A stretch of DNA of 64,000 nt from Betaproteobacteria bacterium Ga0077526 (GCA_001464765.1 LNDV01000024.1:62001-126000); one strand, 5' to 3'; counted from the first letter of the stretch, positions 52,117 through 61,889 are shown. Translations and numbers: made by a program. The notes: generated by a model not told the origin, from the letters alone.

Positions 52117-53865
52117 ATGCGCCACTTCGCCGCCCTGACCCTCGTTGCTCTGACGTCGCTGTTGCCAGCAAAGGCCGTGTTTGCGGCCGAAGCTGCCGGT
52201 CGCGTACTGCTCGCGGCCGGTGACGTCACCGCCACGCGCGAGGGCCGCGTAGTGCGCCTGGAGCGTGGCGCGACGATCGAAGCGCGCGATGTGCTTCGCA
52301 CGGGTCGTGACAGCAATCTTCAAGTGCGCATGAACGACGAGGCGATCATTGCGCTCAAGTCCGATTCCGCGCTGTCGGTCGAGCAGTACACCTTCCGCGG
52401 ACAGACGGACGGCTCCGAGAACGCGGTGTTCCGCCTGCTGAAGGGCGGGTTCCGCACGATCACCGGCCTCATAGGGCGAGTGAACAAGAACGTTTATCGC
52501 GTGAACACCGGTGTGGCGACGATCGGCATCCGCGGCACCGCGTTCGCGCTCGCCCTTTGCGAAGACGGCGGTTGCCGGGAGGGCGGCGGTGCCGCCGCGA
52601 AGGACGGTCTCTATGGCGCGGTGACGGAAGGCCAGATCAACGCGACGAACAAAGCGGGCGAAGCGACGTTTTCGGCCGGCCAGGCCTTCTACGCGGCAAC
52701 GTCCGACACGGGGTTCCAGCAGTTGCTGACGCCGCCGACGTTCCTGGGCGACCGTCTCGACGGACAGCGGCGCGGCGTAAACGAGCAACGCCGACAGCGG
52801 GAAGAGTCCGACCCGAACGAGCCCCGCGGCCCGCGTCGCGAGCGGGTCCGCGATACCTTGATCGCGCAGAACGACGAGAAGAAAGCCACTTCTGACAGTT
52901 CGACGGATTCGACCAAGGCCGGGACCGGGACCGACACGACATCGACCACCTCGGCGGACAGCACAACCAAGGGAACGATCCTCACCGGGACCGGCCTGCT
53001 GCCGATCCTCAAGGCTGAAATCCTCAACGAGTCCGGTACGAAAACGATCCTTCCGTCGCCAGACGGTTTCGCCGTGGCGATTCCACTTCCAGGGGGCAAC
53101 CACGTCGAGCATTTCGGTAACGCGGACAGAGCCACCTTCAACGGATTCAATCAGCTTCTGACCTGGACCAAGCCCGGCAGCCTGATCTCCGGCAATCTCG
53201 GTGGCGGTGAGATCACACAAGCCGGGGGTATTGCGCGTGGGGAACAGATACTCAGCTGGGGGCGATGGAACGGCGGCAACGTTACGACCTCCAGCGGCAT
53301 TGCCATCCACGGCATTCCGCTGCTGTTCGTCACGGCCAACGCGGTGAATTCGAACTCATTCCAGACCACGCTGCCCTCGCTGGGCGTAGTCACTTATGGT
53401 GGGACGCACGGCCCTGGTGCCTCGGCCGTTCGGGTTGGCTACCTCCCGAACGACATCTCCGCGAGCATCACCGGCGCATCGCTCACCATCGACTTCGTAG
53501 CAGGGCAGGCAAGTCTCGCAATGGACTTTCGCATCGGGTCGAACGGCAATTCGATCAACCCCGCGTTCGACCACACGTACTCGTTCTCTGCCAACAATAT
53601 CGGGCCCGCTGGGGGCGGCGGTTCGGGCGACTTCAGCGGCGCATTCACGGGCACGGGCACTTGCACGCCCTCGTGCTCCCCTTTGAGCATCAACGGAAAT
53701 GTCAGTATCGGTCTCACTGGCCAGGGAGGCTACGGCCTCGCCGTGACGTCCGGAGGCTTCAGGGACTCGTCTTCCAGCCTAAGCGCCTCGTTCATCCGAA
53801 TCTTCGAGGCGGCACCGGTCGGCAGCGCCAACAACACGGTCGCCGCTACGGCTGTGGCTCAGTAA
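52117..53865 (+). CDS. secreted FecR-domain protein
   Basis: 582 residues from ATG 52117, 7 bp after the barrel gene; the longer reading start at 52057 lies inside it. A type I signal peptide (MRHFAALTLVALTSLLPAKAVFA) is present and has no lipobox Cys, so this is not a lipoprotein by this reading. The FecR domain is at ~30-130 ('VTATREGRVVRLERGATIEARDVLRTG', 'VFRLLKGGFRTITGLIGRVNKNVYRVNTGVATIGIRGTAF'). An Asp/Arg-rich and then Ser/Thr/Asp-rich linker (~215-300) leads to a Gly/Ser/Thr-rich C-terminal beta domain (~305-582). This FecR class has no known link to iron here. The pair may be a secretion system and its cargo. Confidence 0.65.
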   Translation: MRHFAALTLVALTSLLPAKAVFAAEAAGRVLLAAGDVTATREGRVVRLERGATIEARDVLRTGRDSNLQVRMNDEAIIALKSDSALSVEQYTFRGQTDGSENAVFRLLKGGFRTITGLIGRVNKNVYRVNTGVATIGIRGTAFALALCEDGGCREGGGAAAKDGLYGAVTEGQINATNKAGEATFSAGQAFYAATSDTGFQQLLTPPTFLGDRLDGQRRGVNEQRRQREESDPNEPRGPRRERVRDTLIAQNDEKKATSDSSTDSTKAGTGTDTTSTTSADSTTKGTILTGTGLLPILKAEILNESGTKTILPSPDGFAVAIPLPGGNHVEHFGNADRATFNGFNQLLTWTKPGSLISGNLGGGEITQAGGIARGEQILSWGRWNGGNVTTSSGIAIHGIPLLFVTANAVNSNSFQTTLPSLGVVTYGGTHGPGASAVRVGYLPNDISASITGASLTIDFVAGQASLAMDFRIGSNGNSINPAFDHTYSFSANNIGPAGGGGSGDFSGAFTGTGTCTPSCSPLSINGNVSIGLTGQGGYGLAVTSGGFRDSSSSLSASFIRIFEAAPVGSANNTVAATAVAQ

Positions 53866-55051
53866 CGCCGCCGTCCGACGCCAGCCAGTCCAGCACGCTG
53901 CGCGTCTGCGCTTCCGTCAGCTCCAGATACTGCCCGCGCTTCAGCCGCGGCGGCAGATTGACGATGCCGAAGCGCACGCGCATCAGCCGGCTCACCGTGT
54001 AGCCGAAGTGTTCGAACATCCGCCGCACCAGCCGGTTGCGGCCTTCCCTGACTACCACCCGATACCAGCGGTTGCGGCCCTGCCCGCCTTCGTCGTGCAG
54101 CACATCGAAGCGCGCCATGCCGTCGGTGAGTTCGATTCCCGCAAGCATCTGCTTGTGCTGCACGTCGGTGAGATCCCCGAGGATGCGAACCGCGTACTCC
54201 CGCTCCACCTCGAAGCGCGGATGCGTGAGTCGGTTGGCAAGCTCGCCCGACGTCGTGAAGATCAGCAGACCGCACGTGTTGAAGTCCAGCCGCCCGATCG
54301 CGAGCCACTTGCCGCTGCGGATGGCGGGAAGCCTGTCGTACACGCTCGCGCGCCCTTCCGGGTCGCTGCGGGACACGATCTCGCCTTCGGGCTTGTGATA
54401 AATGATCACGCGCGGCAGGCGCGAGGAAAGCGAGAAGCGCAGATGTCGGCGCCCGACCTTGACGAGGTCGTCGGGATTCACGCGCATGCCCAGCGTGGCA
54501 GGGCCGCCGTTCACCAGCACCTTGCCGGACTTGATGAGTTCTTCCATCTCGCGCCGGGAGCCGAGCCCCGCCTGCGCCAGGACCTTCTGCAGTTTCTGCG
54601 ACTGATCCGTCGTCGTGCCGGCTGGTGCGGGCGCCTTGCGCTGTGCGGGGCTTCGCCGGACGACCGGCACCACGGGAACTTCCCGCTGGGGCGGACGCGC
54701 GTTGGCGTTGCCGGCATCGCGCCGGCCGCCACCCGCTGGGCGCCCATCCGCACGCGGCTTTGTCCGGGTGCCTTGCGACGTTCCTTCCCGCCGGCTGTCC
54801 GGCGCCCCCGCGCCAGTGCCGCCACCCGATCGGCCGCTCGCCGGACGGCCACCGCCAGAGCGACTGCCGGCCGGACGGGCCTCGGAGGTCCTCGGCGAAG
54901 TCGGCTTGCCGCCGGCGGGCTTGGCGCCGCCGCCTGTCCTGCCGCCTTCGGGCTTGGCGCGCCGCTGAGGCGTTGCGTCGGCAGCCGGGCGCCGCGGCGA
55001 TGCCGGACGGGCTCGGGATTTCCCGGGAGCGGGCCTGCGGGTCTCGGCCAT
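53846..55051 (-). CDS. rluB: 23S rRNA pseudouridine synthase B (RsuA family)
   Basis: 401 residues from ATG 55051 (MAETRRPAPGK), 2 bp past the recR stop. The first ~150 residues are a disordered Arg/Pro/Gly/Ala-rich tail. Then the S4 domain ('KLQKVLAQAGLGSRREMEELIKSGKVLVNG', ~153-200) and the RsuA catalytic region: 'IGRLDFNTCGLLIFTTSGELANRLTHP' with the Asp, and 'GRNRLVRRMFEHFGYTVSRLMRVRFG'. RluB modifies U2605; RsuA/RluF paralogues cannot be fully excluded. The 3' end overlaps the convergent FecR gene by 20 bp. Confidence 0.9.
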   Translation of the reverse strand: MAETRRPAPGKSRARPASPRRPAADATPQRRAKPEGGRTGGGAKPAGGKPTSPRTSEARPAGSRSGGGRPASGRSGGGTGAGAPDSRREGTSQGTRTKPRADGRPAGGGRRDAGNANARPPQREVPVVPVVRRSPAQRKAPAPAGTTTDQSQKLQKVLAQAGLGSRREMEELIKSGKVLVNGGPATLGMRVNPDDLVKVGRRHLRFSLSSRLPRVIIYHKPEGEIVSRSDPEGRASVYDRLPAIRSGKWLAIGRLDFNTCGLLIFTTSGELANRLTHPRFEVEREYAVRILGDLTDVQHKQMLAGIELTDGMARFDVLHDEGGQGRNRWYRVVVREGRNRLVRRMFEHFGYTVSRLMRVRFGIVNLPPRLKRGQYLELTEAQTRSVLDWLASDGGVTEPQP

Positions 55052-55053
55052 GG

Positions 55054-55653
55054 TCAGCCCACGACCCGGCGTTCGATGAAGGCCTGGGCCAGGGTGCCGC
55101 TGTCCACGTATTCGAGTTCGCCGCCGACCGGCAGCCCGCGCGCGATCCTCGAGACGCGAAGGCCGCGCTGCTTCAGGCTCTCGCTCAGGTAGTGCGCCGT
55201 GGCTTCGCCTTCGGCGGTGAAATTCGTGGCCAGAATGACCTCCTTGACTTGTCCGTTGTCCGCGCGGCGGATGAGGCGCTCGAGGCGCAGTTCCTTCGGG
55301 CCGATGCCGTCCAGCGGCGAGAGGCGGCCCAGCAGCACGTAATACAGGCCGGCGTACGTCTGCGTCTGTTCCATGCGCAACTGATCGGCCGGCGACTCGA
55401 CGACACACAGCAGCGAGACATCCCGCCGCGGCGACGAACACAGCTCGCACAGCGGCTCTTCGGTGAAGGTGTTGCACTGCTCGCAGTGATGCACGCGCTC
55501 CAGCGCGTCATGCAGCGCGACGGACAGCCGCAACGCGCCGTCGCGCTCATGCTCCAGCAGGTGGTACGCCATGCGCTGCGCGGACTTGGGCCCCACGCCC
55601 GGCAGGATTCGCAGGGCTTCCATCAGCGATTGCAGCGACGAGGGCGTCTTCAC
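55054..55653 (-). CDS. recR: recombination protein RecR
   Basis: 199 residues. HhH motif '[20 protein letters not shown]' at ~9-28, C4 zinc finger '[18 protein letters not shown]' at ~55-72, and the Toprim domain ('[38 protein letters not shown]'). It works with RecF/RecO in loading RecA. recR after ybaB after dnaX is the classical order. Confidence 0.97.
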   Translation of the reverse strand: MKTPSSLQSLMEALRILPGVGPKSAQRMAYHLLEHERDGALRLSVALHDALERVHHCEQCNTFTEEPLCELCSSPRRDVSLLCVVESPADQLRMEQTQTYAGLYYVLLGRLSPLDGIGPKELRLERLIRRADNGQVKEVILATNFTAEGEATAHYLSESLKQRGLRVSRIARGLPVGGELEYVDSGTLAQAFIERRVVG

Positions 55654-55669
55654 GCGCGGGCAGGCTCGC

Positions 55670-55999
55670 TCAGAACGGGAACTTCATGCCGCCGGGCATG
55701 CCCATGCCGGCGGTGAGCGAGCCCATCTTCTCTTCCTTCATGGCTTCCACGCGACGCACAGCATCGTTCACCGCGGCGGCCACGAGGTCCTCCAGCATTT
55801 CCTTGTCGTCGCCGACGAGGCTGGGGTCGATGGTGACGCGCCGCACGGCGTAGTGACCGGTCATCGTGACCTTGACCATGCCCGCCCCGGACTGGCCCTC
55901 GACTTCCAGCTTGCCGAGTTCCTCCTGCGCGCGCTTCATGTTGTCCTGCATCTGCTGCGCCTGCTTCATCAGCCCGGCGAGTTGCCCCTTGTTGATCAT
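55670..55999 (-). CDS. ybaB: YbaB/EbfC nucleoid-associated protein
   Basis: 109 residues. '[75 protein letters not shown]' is the family pattern: an N-terminal helix, a beta sheet and a C-terminal helix. The C terminus is extended by a Met/Gly-rich tail ([18 protein letters not shown]). Binds DNA without strong sequence preference. 17 bp after dnaX and 16 bp before recR. Confidence 0.95.
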   Translation of the reverse strand: MINKGQLAGLMKQAQQMQDNMKRAQEELGKLEVEGQSGAGMVKVTMTGHYAVRRVTIDPSLVGDDKEMLEDLVAAAVNDAVRRVEAMKEEKMGSLTAGMGMPGGMKFPF

Positions 56000-56016
56000 G
56001 CGATCTCTCCAGAAGG

Positions 56017-57705
56017 TTACCGATCCTGCGACGACATGGGACGGACGGAACCGTCCACCAGCCGCGCATCGAAGTTCTGCACCAGCGTGCGGACGAACGG
56101 GTCCGAATCGATGGCGTCCACCGCACCCTGCTGCTTGTTCGCACGCTCGCGTTCTTCATGCGCCGCAAGCGTGTGTTCCGCGCCGTCGCTCACCACGAAT
56201 TCCGGACGCACATCGGGCCAGTGCTCGCGCAGCGCGGCCGTGAAGCGCTCCCGATAGGTCTGGTCGAGGAAGCTCTTGTGCTGCGGCGCGACCACGAACA
56301 CGAGGCGCGCGCCGTCCACACTCTGCAGTTCGCAATGCTGCGCGAGCATCTTCGCCATCGCATTCCAGCGCAAGGTGGCGACTGTTTGCGGCCACCCTTC
56401 GCGCGTGAGCGCCGGAAGGGAAGCTCGCTGCGTTGGAGCCGTGGCGGGCGGTGCGGGTTCGGAAGCGACCGGCGTCGCCACCGGTACCGGTCGCGGTGCC
56501 ACCGGGGACGCTGGAGCAGGCGCCGCGGCCGAAGCGCCGCGCACGGGAGCCGAGGGACGCGCCGACGACGTCGCAGGGCGCGATGCTGCCGGCGCACTCA
56601 CGGGCGCGGCGCCTGCACCGCCGGCTTCCGGCCGGAAGGCGAGCATGCGGATGAGCGTCATCGTGAAGCCGGCGAACTCGTCCGGCGCAAGCGGAAGGTC
56701 CGCCCGGCCGCGCAGGGCGATCTGGTAGTGCAGCTGCGCGTCCTCGGGCGTAAGCGCCTCGGCCAGGGCGAACAGGCGCTCGCGCTCCGGCTCGTCGGGC
56801 GGGATGGCCTCCGCCAGGGTCTGCGCGAGGGCGATGCGATGCAGCAGCGACGCGAGGTCCTGCAGTGTGGTGTCGAAGGAGAGTCCGCGCGCATCGATGG
56901 CTTCCGCCTGTTCGAGCAGGCCGGGGCCGTCGGCACGGGCCAGAAGCTCCAGCAGCGTGAACAGATAGCTCGAATCGACGATGCCGAGCATCTCGCGCAC
57001 GCCGGTCTCCAGCACTTGCCCGGCGCCGTGCACGATGGCCTGGTCGAGCAGGCTGAGGGCATCACGCATGCTGCCGCGAGCAGCGCGGGCGAGCAGCGCC
57101 AGCGATGCAGCCTCCGCGGTGAGGCCTTCGGCGGCCAGCACCTTTTCCAGCTGGGCGCGGATCTGCGCGGGGGACAGCTGCTTGAGGCCGAACTGCAGGC
57201 AGCGCGACAGAACCGTGACCGGAATCTTCTGCGGGTCGGTCGTGGCCAGCACGAACTTGACGTGGGCCGGCGGCTCTTCGAGCGTCTTCAGCATCGCGTT
57301 GAAGGCGCTGCGGGAGAGCATGTGCACTTCGTCGATGATGTACACCTTGAAGCGCCCGGCGGTCGGGGCGTACAGCGCGTTCTCGAGGAGTTCGCGCATG
57401 TTGTCGACCTGCGTGTTCGACGCGGCGTCGAGTTCCAGGAGGTCCACATAGCGGCCGGCGTCGATGGCCTTGCAGGTCTCGCACACGCCGCACGGGCTGG
57501 CCGTGATGCCGGTTTCGCAGTTGAGCGACTTGGCGATGATCCGCGCGATGGTGGTCTTGCCCACGCCGCGTGTGCCGGTGAGCAGATAGGCGTGGTGCAG
57601 GCGGTTCTGGTCGAGCGCGTGCGTGAGGGCCTGGATGACGTGCTCCTGGCCCATCATCTCGGAGAAGTTGCGCGGACGGTACTTGCGGGCGAGTGCGAGG
57701 GTCAT
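56017..57705 (-). CDS. dnaX: DNA polymerase III subunit gamma/tau
   Basis: 562 residues. Walker A '[13 protein letters not shown]' (~45), zinc cysteines '[16 protein letters not shown]', DExx box 'IIDEVHMLS', and the SRC motif 'VLSRCLQF'. Domain III follows (~240-360), then a Pro/Ala/Ser linker (~370-440) and the tau C-terminal region (~445-560, '[31 protein letters not shown]') that binds alpha. It is the clamp-loader motor; HolB, its partner, is encoded at 3.6 kb. No clear slippery site was found for gamma production. Confidence 0.96.
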   Translation of the reverse strand: MTLALARKYRPRNFSEMMGQEHVIQALTHALDQNRLHHAYLLTGTRGVGKTTIARIIAKSLNCETGITASPCGVCETCKAIDAGRYVDLLELDAASNTQVDNMRELLENALYAPTAGRFKVYIIDEVHMLSRSAFNAMLKTLEEPPAHVKFVLATTDPQKIPVTVLSRCLQFGLKQLSPAQIRAQLEKVLAAEGLTAEAASLALLARAARGSMRDALSLLDQAIVHGAGQVLETGVREMLGIVDSSYLFTLLELLARADGPGLLEQAEAIDARGLSFDTTLQDLASLLHRIALAQTLAEAIPPDEPERERLFALAEALTPEDAQLHYQIALRGRADLPLAPDEFAGFTMTLIRMLAFRPEAGGAGAAPVSAPAASRPATSSARPSAPVRGASAAAPAPASPVAPRPVPVATPVASEPAPPATAPTQRASLPALTREGWPQTVATLRWNAMAKMLAQHCELQSVDGARLVFVVAPQHKSFLDQTYRERFTAALREHWPDVRPEFVVSDGAEHTLAAHEERERANKQQGAVDAIDSDPFVRTLVQNFDARLVDGSVRPMSSQDR

Positions 57706-57828
57706 GACCGGAACCCGGGAACGGACGGCGCGGCGCGGTGCATCAGGGGTGCTGCAGGCGGGAGCCGGGACCGTTCACTCCGGTCTCTCGCGCTCCCGCC
57801 CCTCCTCCCCCTACCCTCGTGCGCATTG

Positions 57829-57928
57829 GGCGGCGAGCCCGATCCCCGGCACTTGCAGAGAATGGCTGTGGCTGCTTCCTTCCGGACCTGACCAGGTTCA
57901 CCACCATGCAATGCGGGGGGGCCCGCCA
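57829..57928 (-). ncRNA. ffs: signal recognition particle 4.5S RNA
   Basis: The universal SRP core is read on the minus strand: CAGGTCCGGAAGGAAGCAGC (domain IV loop) flanked by the internal-loop strands. The 5' GGCGGGCCC pairs with 3' GGGCTCGCC, giving an E. coli-like short hairpin of ~100 nt. A -10-like GATAAT at 57938-57933 lies ~6 bp upstream. It sits between dnaX and the fumarase gene. Ends are approximate. Confidence 0.93.
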
Positions 57929-57932
57929 TTGG

Positions 57933-57938
57933 ATTATC
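57933..57938 (-). promoter_or_regulatory. -10 element of ffs
   Basis: GATAAT on the minus strand, 6 bp upstream of the predicted 5' end; the -35 region is not clear. Confidence 0.4.
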
Positions 57939-58019
57939 GGGCCGCAGGCCCTGCGCGCTGCACACCCGGGGCAATCTGCCCCCGGATGCTCACCGCCCAG
58001 AGCCCGAGACCGTCTCCCT

Positions 58020-59534
58020 TCACGCCGTGACGACGGGAATCTTCCCGATCTTCGCCTGCCACTCCTTGGGCCCGGTCTGGTGGACCGAGGTGCCGGTGGA
58101 ATCCACCGCCACGGTGACCGGCATGTCGACTACGTCGAACTCGTAGATGGCTTCCATGCCGAGGTCGGCGAAAGCCAGTGTACGCGCTCCCTTGATCGCT
58201 TTGGAAACCAAATATGCGGCCCCGCCGACTGCCATCAGCGAAACGGCCTTGTGATCCCGGATGGCCTCGATGGCCACCGGGCCGCGCTCGCCCTTGCCCA
58301 CCATGCCCAGCAGGCCGGTCTTCTCGAGCATGGTCCTCACGAACTTGTCCATGCGGGTGGCGGTGGTCGGGCCGGCGGGGCCCACGACTTCATCCCGGAC
58401 GGGGTCCACGGGACCCACGTAGTAGATGAAGCGGTTGGTGAAGTCGACCGGGAGCGTCTCGCCCTTGGCGATCATGTCGACCATGCGCTTGTGCGCGGCG
58501 TCCCGCCCGGTGAGCAGCTTGCCGTTAAGCAGGAGGACTTCGCCGGGCTTCCAGGTGGCGACCTCGGCCTTGGTGACCTTGGAGAGGTCCACCCGGCGAC
58601 CCTTCGACGAGTCGTACGTGAGGCTCGGCCAGTCGGACAGGGCCGGGGCCTCGAGCTTGGCCGGGCCGGAGCCATCCAGCACGAAGTGCGCGTGGCGGGT
58701 GGCGGCGCAATTGGGAATCATCGCGACCGGCAGGCTGGCGGCGTGCGTCGGGAAATCCTTGATCTTGACGTCCAGCACGGTGGTGAGCCCGCCCAGGCCC
58801 TGGGCGCCGATGCCCAGCGCGTTGACCTTTTCGTAGAGCTCGACCCGCAGTTCTTCGACGCGGTTGGCGGGGCCGCGGGCGATGAGCTCCTGCATGTCGA
58901 TGGGCTCCATCAGCGATTCCTTCGCCATCAGCATCGCCTTCTCGGCAGTGCCGCCGACGCCGATGCCCAGGATGCCGGGCGGGCACCAGCCCGCGCCCAT
59001 CGTGGGGACAGTCTTCAGCACCCAGTCGACGATGGAATCCGACGGGTTGAGCATGACGAACTTGGATTTGTTCTCGGACCCGCCGCCCTTGGCCGCGACC
59101 TCGACCTCGACGATGTCGCCGGGGACCAGCGAGACGTGCACGACGGCCGGCGTGTTGTCCTTGGTGTTCTTGCGGGCCCCGATGGGGTCCGACAGGACGG
59201 AGGCGCGCAGCTTGTTGTCCGGGTGCAGGTAGGCGCGGCGCACGCCCTCGTTCACCATGTCTTCGAGGCTCAGGGTGGCGTCCCACCGGACGTTCATGCC
59301 GACCTTGAGGAAGACGTTGACGATGCCCGTGTCCTGGCAGATGGGGCGGTGACCCTCGGCGCACATGCGCGAATTGATGAGGATCTGCGCCATGGCGTCT
59401 TTCGCGGCTTCGCTCTGCTCCAGCTCATAGGCCCGTGTCAGATTGCGGATGTAGTCCGCCGGGTGGTAGTACGAGATGAACTGCAGGGCGTCGGCGATGC
59501 TCTCGATGAGATCGCTCTGGCGAATGGTGGCCAT
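58020..59534 (-). CDS. fumA: class I fumarate hydratase
   Basis: 504 residues from ATG 59534 (MATIRQSDLIESIADALQF); the longer start at 59687 was rejected. This is the two-domain iron-sulfur fumarase, unrelated to FumC: 'RPICQDTGIVNVFLKVGMNVRW' (first cluster Cys), 'MGAGWCPPGILGIGVGGTAEKAML', 'IPNCAATRHAHFVLDG' (two more Cys regions), then the TtdB-like beta domain ('YVGPVDPVRDEVVGPAGPTTATRMDKF'). Converts fumarate to malate and is oxygen-sensitive. Divergent from acs. It could also act on tartrate or mesaconate as relatives do. Confidence 0.93.
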   Translation of the reverse strand: MATIRQSDLIESIADALQFISYYHPADYIRNLTRAYELEQSEAAKDAMAQILINSRMCAEGHRPICQDTGIVNVFLKVGMNVRWDATLSLEDMVNEGVRRAYLHPDNKLRASVLSDPIGARKNTKDNTPAVVHVSLVPGDIVEVEVAAKGGGSENKSKFVMLNPSDSIVDWVLKTVPTMGAGWCPPGILGIGVGGTAEKAMLMAKESLMEPIDMQELIARGPANRVEELRVELYEKVNALGIGAQGLGGLTTVLDVKIKDFPTHAASLPVAMIPNCAATRHAHFVLDGSGPAKLEAPALSDWPSLTYDSSKGRRVDLSKVTKAEVATWKPGEVLLLNGKLLTGRDAAHKRMVDMIAKGETLPVDFTNRFIYYVGPVDPVRDEVVGPAGPTTATRMDKFVRTMLEKTGLLGMVGKGERGPVAIEAIRDHKAVSLMAVGGAAYLVSKAIKGARTLAFADLGMEAIYEFDVVDMPVTVAVDSTGTSVHQTGPKEWQAKIGKIPVVTA

Positions 59535-59587
59535 GGGTGCGGAGCGGGAAGAAACCGGAGGAAAGCTGCGAATGCGGCGAGGGCTGG

Positions 59588-59593
59588 AGTATA
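59588..59593 (-). promoter_or_regulatory. -10 element upstream of fumA
   Basis: TATACT on the minus strand, giving a start near 59580 and a ~45-nt leader. The -35 (TGTCCG at 17 bp) is poor, which would fit activator dependence. Confidence 0.35.
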
Positions 59594-59657
59594 CGCCAGG
59601 ACCTCCCGCCCGGACACGGCCGCCCGGCCCCTGCCGACGCCCGCTGCAAAGGGGGAT

Positions 59658-59671
59658 TTGATGCCGATCAA
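59658..59671. promoter_or_regulatory. FNR/Anr-type binding site in the fumA-acs divergent region
   Basis: TTGAT-GCCG-ATCAA, a perfect match to the FNR/Anr consensus TTGAT-N4-ATCAA and symmetric. Its centre (59664.5) is ~78 bp upstream of the predicted acs start and ~84 bp upstream of the predicted fumA start. Both fumarase A and acs answer to oxygen or CRP/FNR-family regulators in other bacteria. Role here is inferred. Confidence 0.6.
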
Positions 59672-59730
59672 ATGACGCGGTGCGCAAAGCGGCTACAAAG
59701 ACACCAGCGCGGACGCGGGTCGCCAGTGCC

Positions 59731-59736
59731 TATAAT
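59731..59736 (+). promoter_or_regulatory. -10 element of the acs promoter
   Basis: Consensus TATAAT, with a start near 59743 and a ~100-nt leader before ATG 59845. The -35 at 17 bp (CGCGGA) is poor, so an activator is expected. Confidence 0.45.
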
Positions 59737-59844
59737 CCGGCCAGGTCGCCGAGGGAGGTCGGCGGGCGCCTTGTCGTCCCGGGCTCTCAGCCCTGTGACG
59801 TCGCCCTGAGGCGCATCAATTTCTCAAAGAAACGGAGTGAGGCA

Positions 59845-61824
59845 ATGTCAACGATCGAATCGGTGATGCACGAAAACCGCGTGTTCCCGCCCCCCGCCGA
59901 GATGGTCGCCCAGGCGGCGATCCAGGGGATGGCCCAGTACGAGAAGCTGTGCGCCGAAGCCGAAGCCGACTATCCGGGTTTCTGGGCGCGCCTCGCCCGG
60001 GAGCACCTGCTGTGGAACAAGCCCTTCACCCAGACGCTCGACGAGTCCGACGCGCCTTTCTTCAAGTGGTTTCAGGACGGCAAGCTCAACGTCTCCTACA
60101 ACTGCCTGGACCGCCACCTGGAGACCCAGCCCAACAAGGTGGCAATCATCTTCGAGGCGGACGACGGCTCCGTCACGAAGGTCACCTACAAGCAGCTCTA
60201 CCAGCGGGTCTGCCAGTTTGCGAACGGCCTGAAGCAGCAGGGCATCCGCAAGGGTGACCGCGTCATCATTTACATGCCCATGTCTGTGGAGGCCGTGGTG
60301 GCCATGCAGGCCTGCGCGCGGATCGGGGCCACCCACTCCGTGGTGTTCGGCGGCTTCTCGGCCAAGAGCCTGCAGGAGCGCATCATCGATGCCGGCGCGG
60401 TCGCCGTCATCACCGCGGACGGCCAGGTGCGCGGCGGCAAGGAGATCCCCCTCAAGCCCGCCATCGACGAAGCCTTCGCCATGGGCGGCTGCGACGCCGT
60501 CAAGAACGTCGTGATCTACCGCCGCACCGGCAGCGACATCCACTTCCATGCGCCGCGCGACAAGTGGTGGCACGACATCACCCACAACCAGCCCGAAGTG
60601 TGCGAACCCGAGTGGGTCGAGGCGGAGCACCCGCTCTTCATCCTGTACACCTCCGGCTCCACGGGCAAGCCCAAGGGCGTGCAGCATTCCAGCGCCGGCT
60701 ACCTGCTCCACGCGATCCTCACGATGAAGTGGACCTTCGACCTGAAGCCGAGCGACATCTTCTGGTGCACTGCCGACGTGGGCTGGGTGACCGGCCACAC
60801 GTATATCACCTACGGCCCGCTGGCCTGCGGCGGCACCGAGATCGTCTTCGAGGGCGTGCCCACCTACCCGGATGCCGGACGGTTCTGGAAGATGATCCAG
60901 GAGCACAAGGTCAGCATCTTCTACACGGCCCCGACTGCCATCCGCTCCCTCATCAAGGCGGCGGAAGCCACGGCGACGGCCCACCCGCGCAACTACGACC
61001 TGACCAGCCTGCGCCTTCTGGGCTCGGTGGGCGAACCCATCAACCCCGAAGCCTGGATGTGGTACCACAACAACATCGGCGGCGGCCGCTGCCCGATCGT
61101 GGACACCTGGTGGCAGACGGAAACCGGTGGCCACATGATCACCCCGCTGCCCGGCGTGACGCCCCTCAAGCCGGGCTCCTGCACCCTCCCCTTCCCGGGC
61201 GTCATGGCCGCGATCGTGGACGAGACCGGCCTGGACGTGGAAAAGGGCAAGGGCGGCATCCTGGTGATCAAGCGCCCCTGGCCCTCGATGATCCGCACCA
61301 TCTGGGGCGACCCCGAGCGCTACAAGAAGAGCTATTACCCCGAGGATTTCAAGGGCAAGTACTACCTGGCCGGCGACGGCGCGAACCGGGACATGGACGG
61401 GTACTTCTGGATCATGGGCCGGATCGACGACGTGCTGAACGTGTCCGGCCACCGCCTGGGCACCATGGAGATCGAGTCCGCCCTGGTGGCCAACCCCCTC
61501 GTCGCGGAAGCCGCGGTGGTGGGCAAGCCCCACGACGTCAAGGGCGAGGCCGTGGTGGCCTTCGTGGTGCTGAAGGGCACCCGCCCGGAGGGCGCCGCCG
61601 CCCAAGAGATCGCCGCCACCCTGCGCAACTGGGTGGGCCAGGAGATCGGCCCCATCGCCAAGCCCGACGAGATCCGCTTCGGCGACAACCTGCCCAAGAC
61701 CCGGTCCGGCAAGATCATGCGCCGCCTGCTGCGGTCCCTGGCCAAGGGGGAGGAGATCACCCAGGACGTGTCTACTCTGGAAAATCCAGCCATTCTTCAG
61801 CAACTGAAACAGGCAGTGCGCTAG
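59845..61824 (+). CDS. acs: acetyl-CoA synthetase
   Basis: 659 residues from ATG 59845 with GGAGTGAGG just upstream; an in-frame earlier start at 59680 overlaps the FNR region and was rejected. AMP-binding motif '[14 protein letters not shown]' (~270), '[11 protein letters not shown]', '[46 protein letters not shown]', and the regulatory acetylation lysine in '[13 protein letters not shown]'. Converts acetate to acetyl-CoA via acetyl-AMP. The last ~18 codons (from ~61768) use more A/T-ending codons than the rest, and a second, diverged copy of the last 14 codons plus stop lies 65 bp past this stop. Confidence 0.96.
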   Translation: MSTIESVMHENRVFPPPAEMVAQAAIQGMAQYEKLCAEAEADYPGFWARLAREHLLWNKPFTQTLDESDAPFFKWFQDGKLNVSYNCLDRHLETQPNKVAIIFEADDGSVTKVTYKQLYQRVCQFANGLKQQGIRKGDRVIIYMPMSVEAVVAMQACARIGATHSVVFGGFSAKSLQERIIDAGAVAVITADGQVRGGKEIPLKPAIDEAFAMGGCDAVKNVVIYRRTGSDIHFHAPRDKWWHDITHNQPEVCEPEWVEAEHPLFILYTSGSTGKPKGVQHSSAGYLLHAILTMKWTFDLKPSDIFWCTADVGWVTGHTYITYGPLACGGTEIVFEGVPTYPDAGRFWKMIQEHKVSIFYTAPTAIRSLIKAAEATATAHPRNYDLTSLRLLGSVGEPINPEAWMWYHNNIGGGRCPIVDTWWQTETGGHMITPLPGVTPLKPGSCTLPFPGVMAAIVDETGLDVEKGKGGILVIKRPWPSMIRTIWGDPERYKKSYYPEDFKGKYYLAGDGANRDMDGYFWIMGRIDDVLNVSGHRLGTMEIESALVANPLVAEAAVVGKPHDVKGEAVVAFVVLKGTRPEGAAAQEIAATLRNWVGQEIGPIAKPDEIRFGDNLPKTRSGKIMRRLLRSLAKGEEITQDVSTLENPAILQQLKQAVR

Positions 61825-61826
61825 CG

Positions 61827-61889
61827 GCTGGATTTCGGCGAAGGCTGACCCAACCCCCTGTGGGTTGGGTCAAGCGAAGCGGCCGGAGC
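61827..61889 (+). repeat. extended inverted-repeat element between the two acs tails
   Basis: The core is a perfect 11-bp stem, TGACCCAACCC (61846-61856) with GGGTTGGGTCA (61862-61872), loop CCTGT. The arms extend imperfectly to GGCT...AGCC near the ends (~61827 and ~61889). It looks like a REP/MITE-type palindromic unit. No T-run follows, so it is not a good terminator. Confidence 0.5.

Larger units (their letters stand above)
57706..58019. other. dnaX-fumarase gap
   Basis: 314 bp; apart from ffs (57829-57928) I see no gene. The flanks (57706-57828 and 57939-58019) are GC-rich and show no other known RNA or terminator. Confidence 0.5.
59535..59844. other. fumA-acs divergent regulatory region
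   Basis: 310 bp, no gene. It holds the FNR/Anr-type site, a TATACT toward fumA and a TATAAT toward acs. The acs leader is ~100 nt. Confidence 0.55.

Noticed and set aside
59848..61803. A 651-codon open frame antisense to acs
   Set aside because: Composition (Ala/Gly/His/Asp/Val-rich) is the reverse-frame shadow of acs, and no start context or family pattern is visible.
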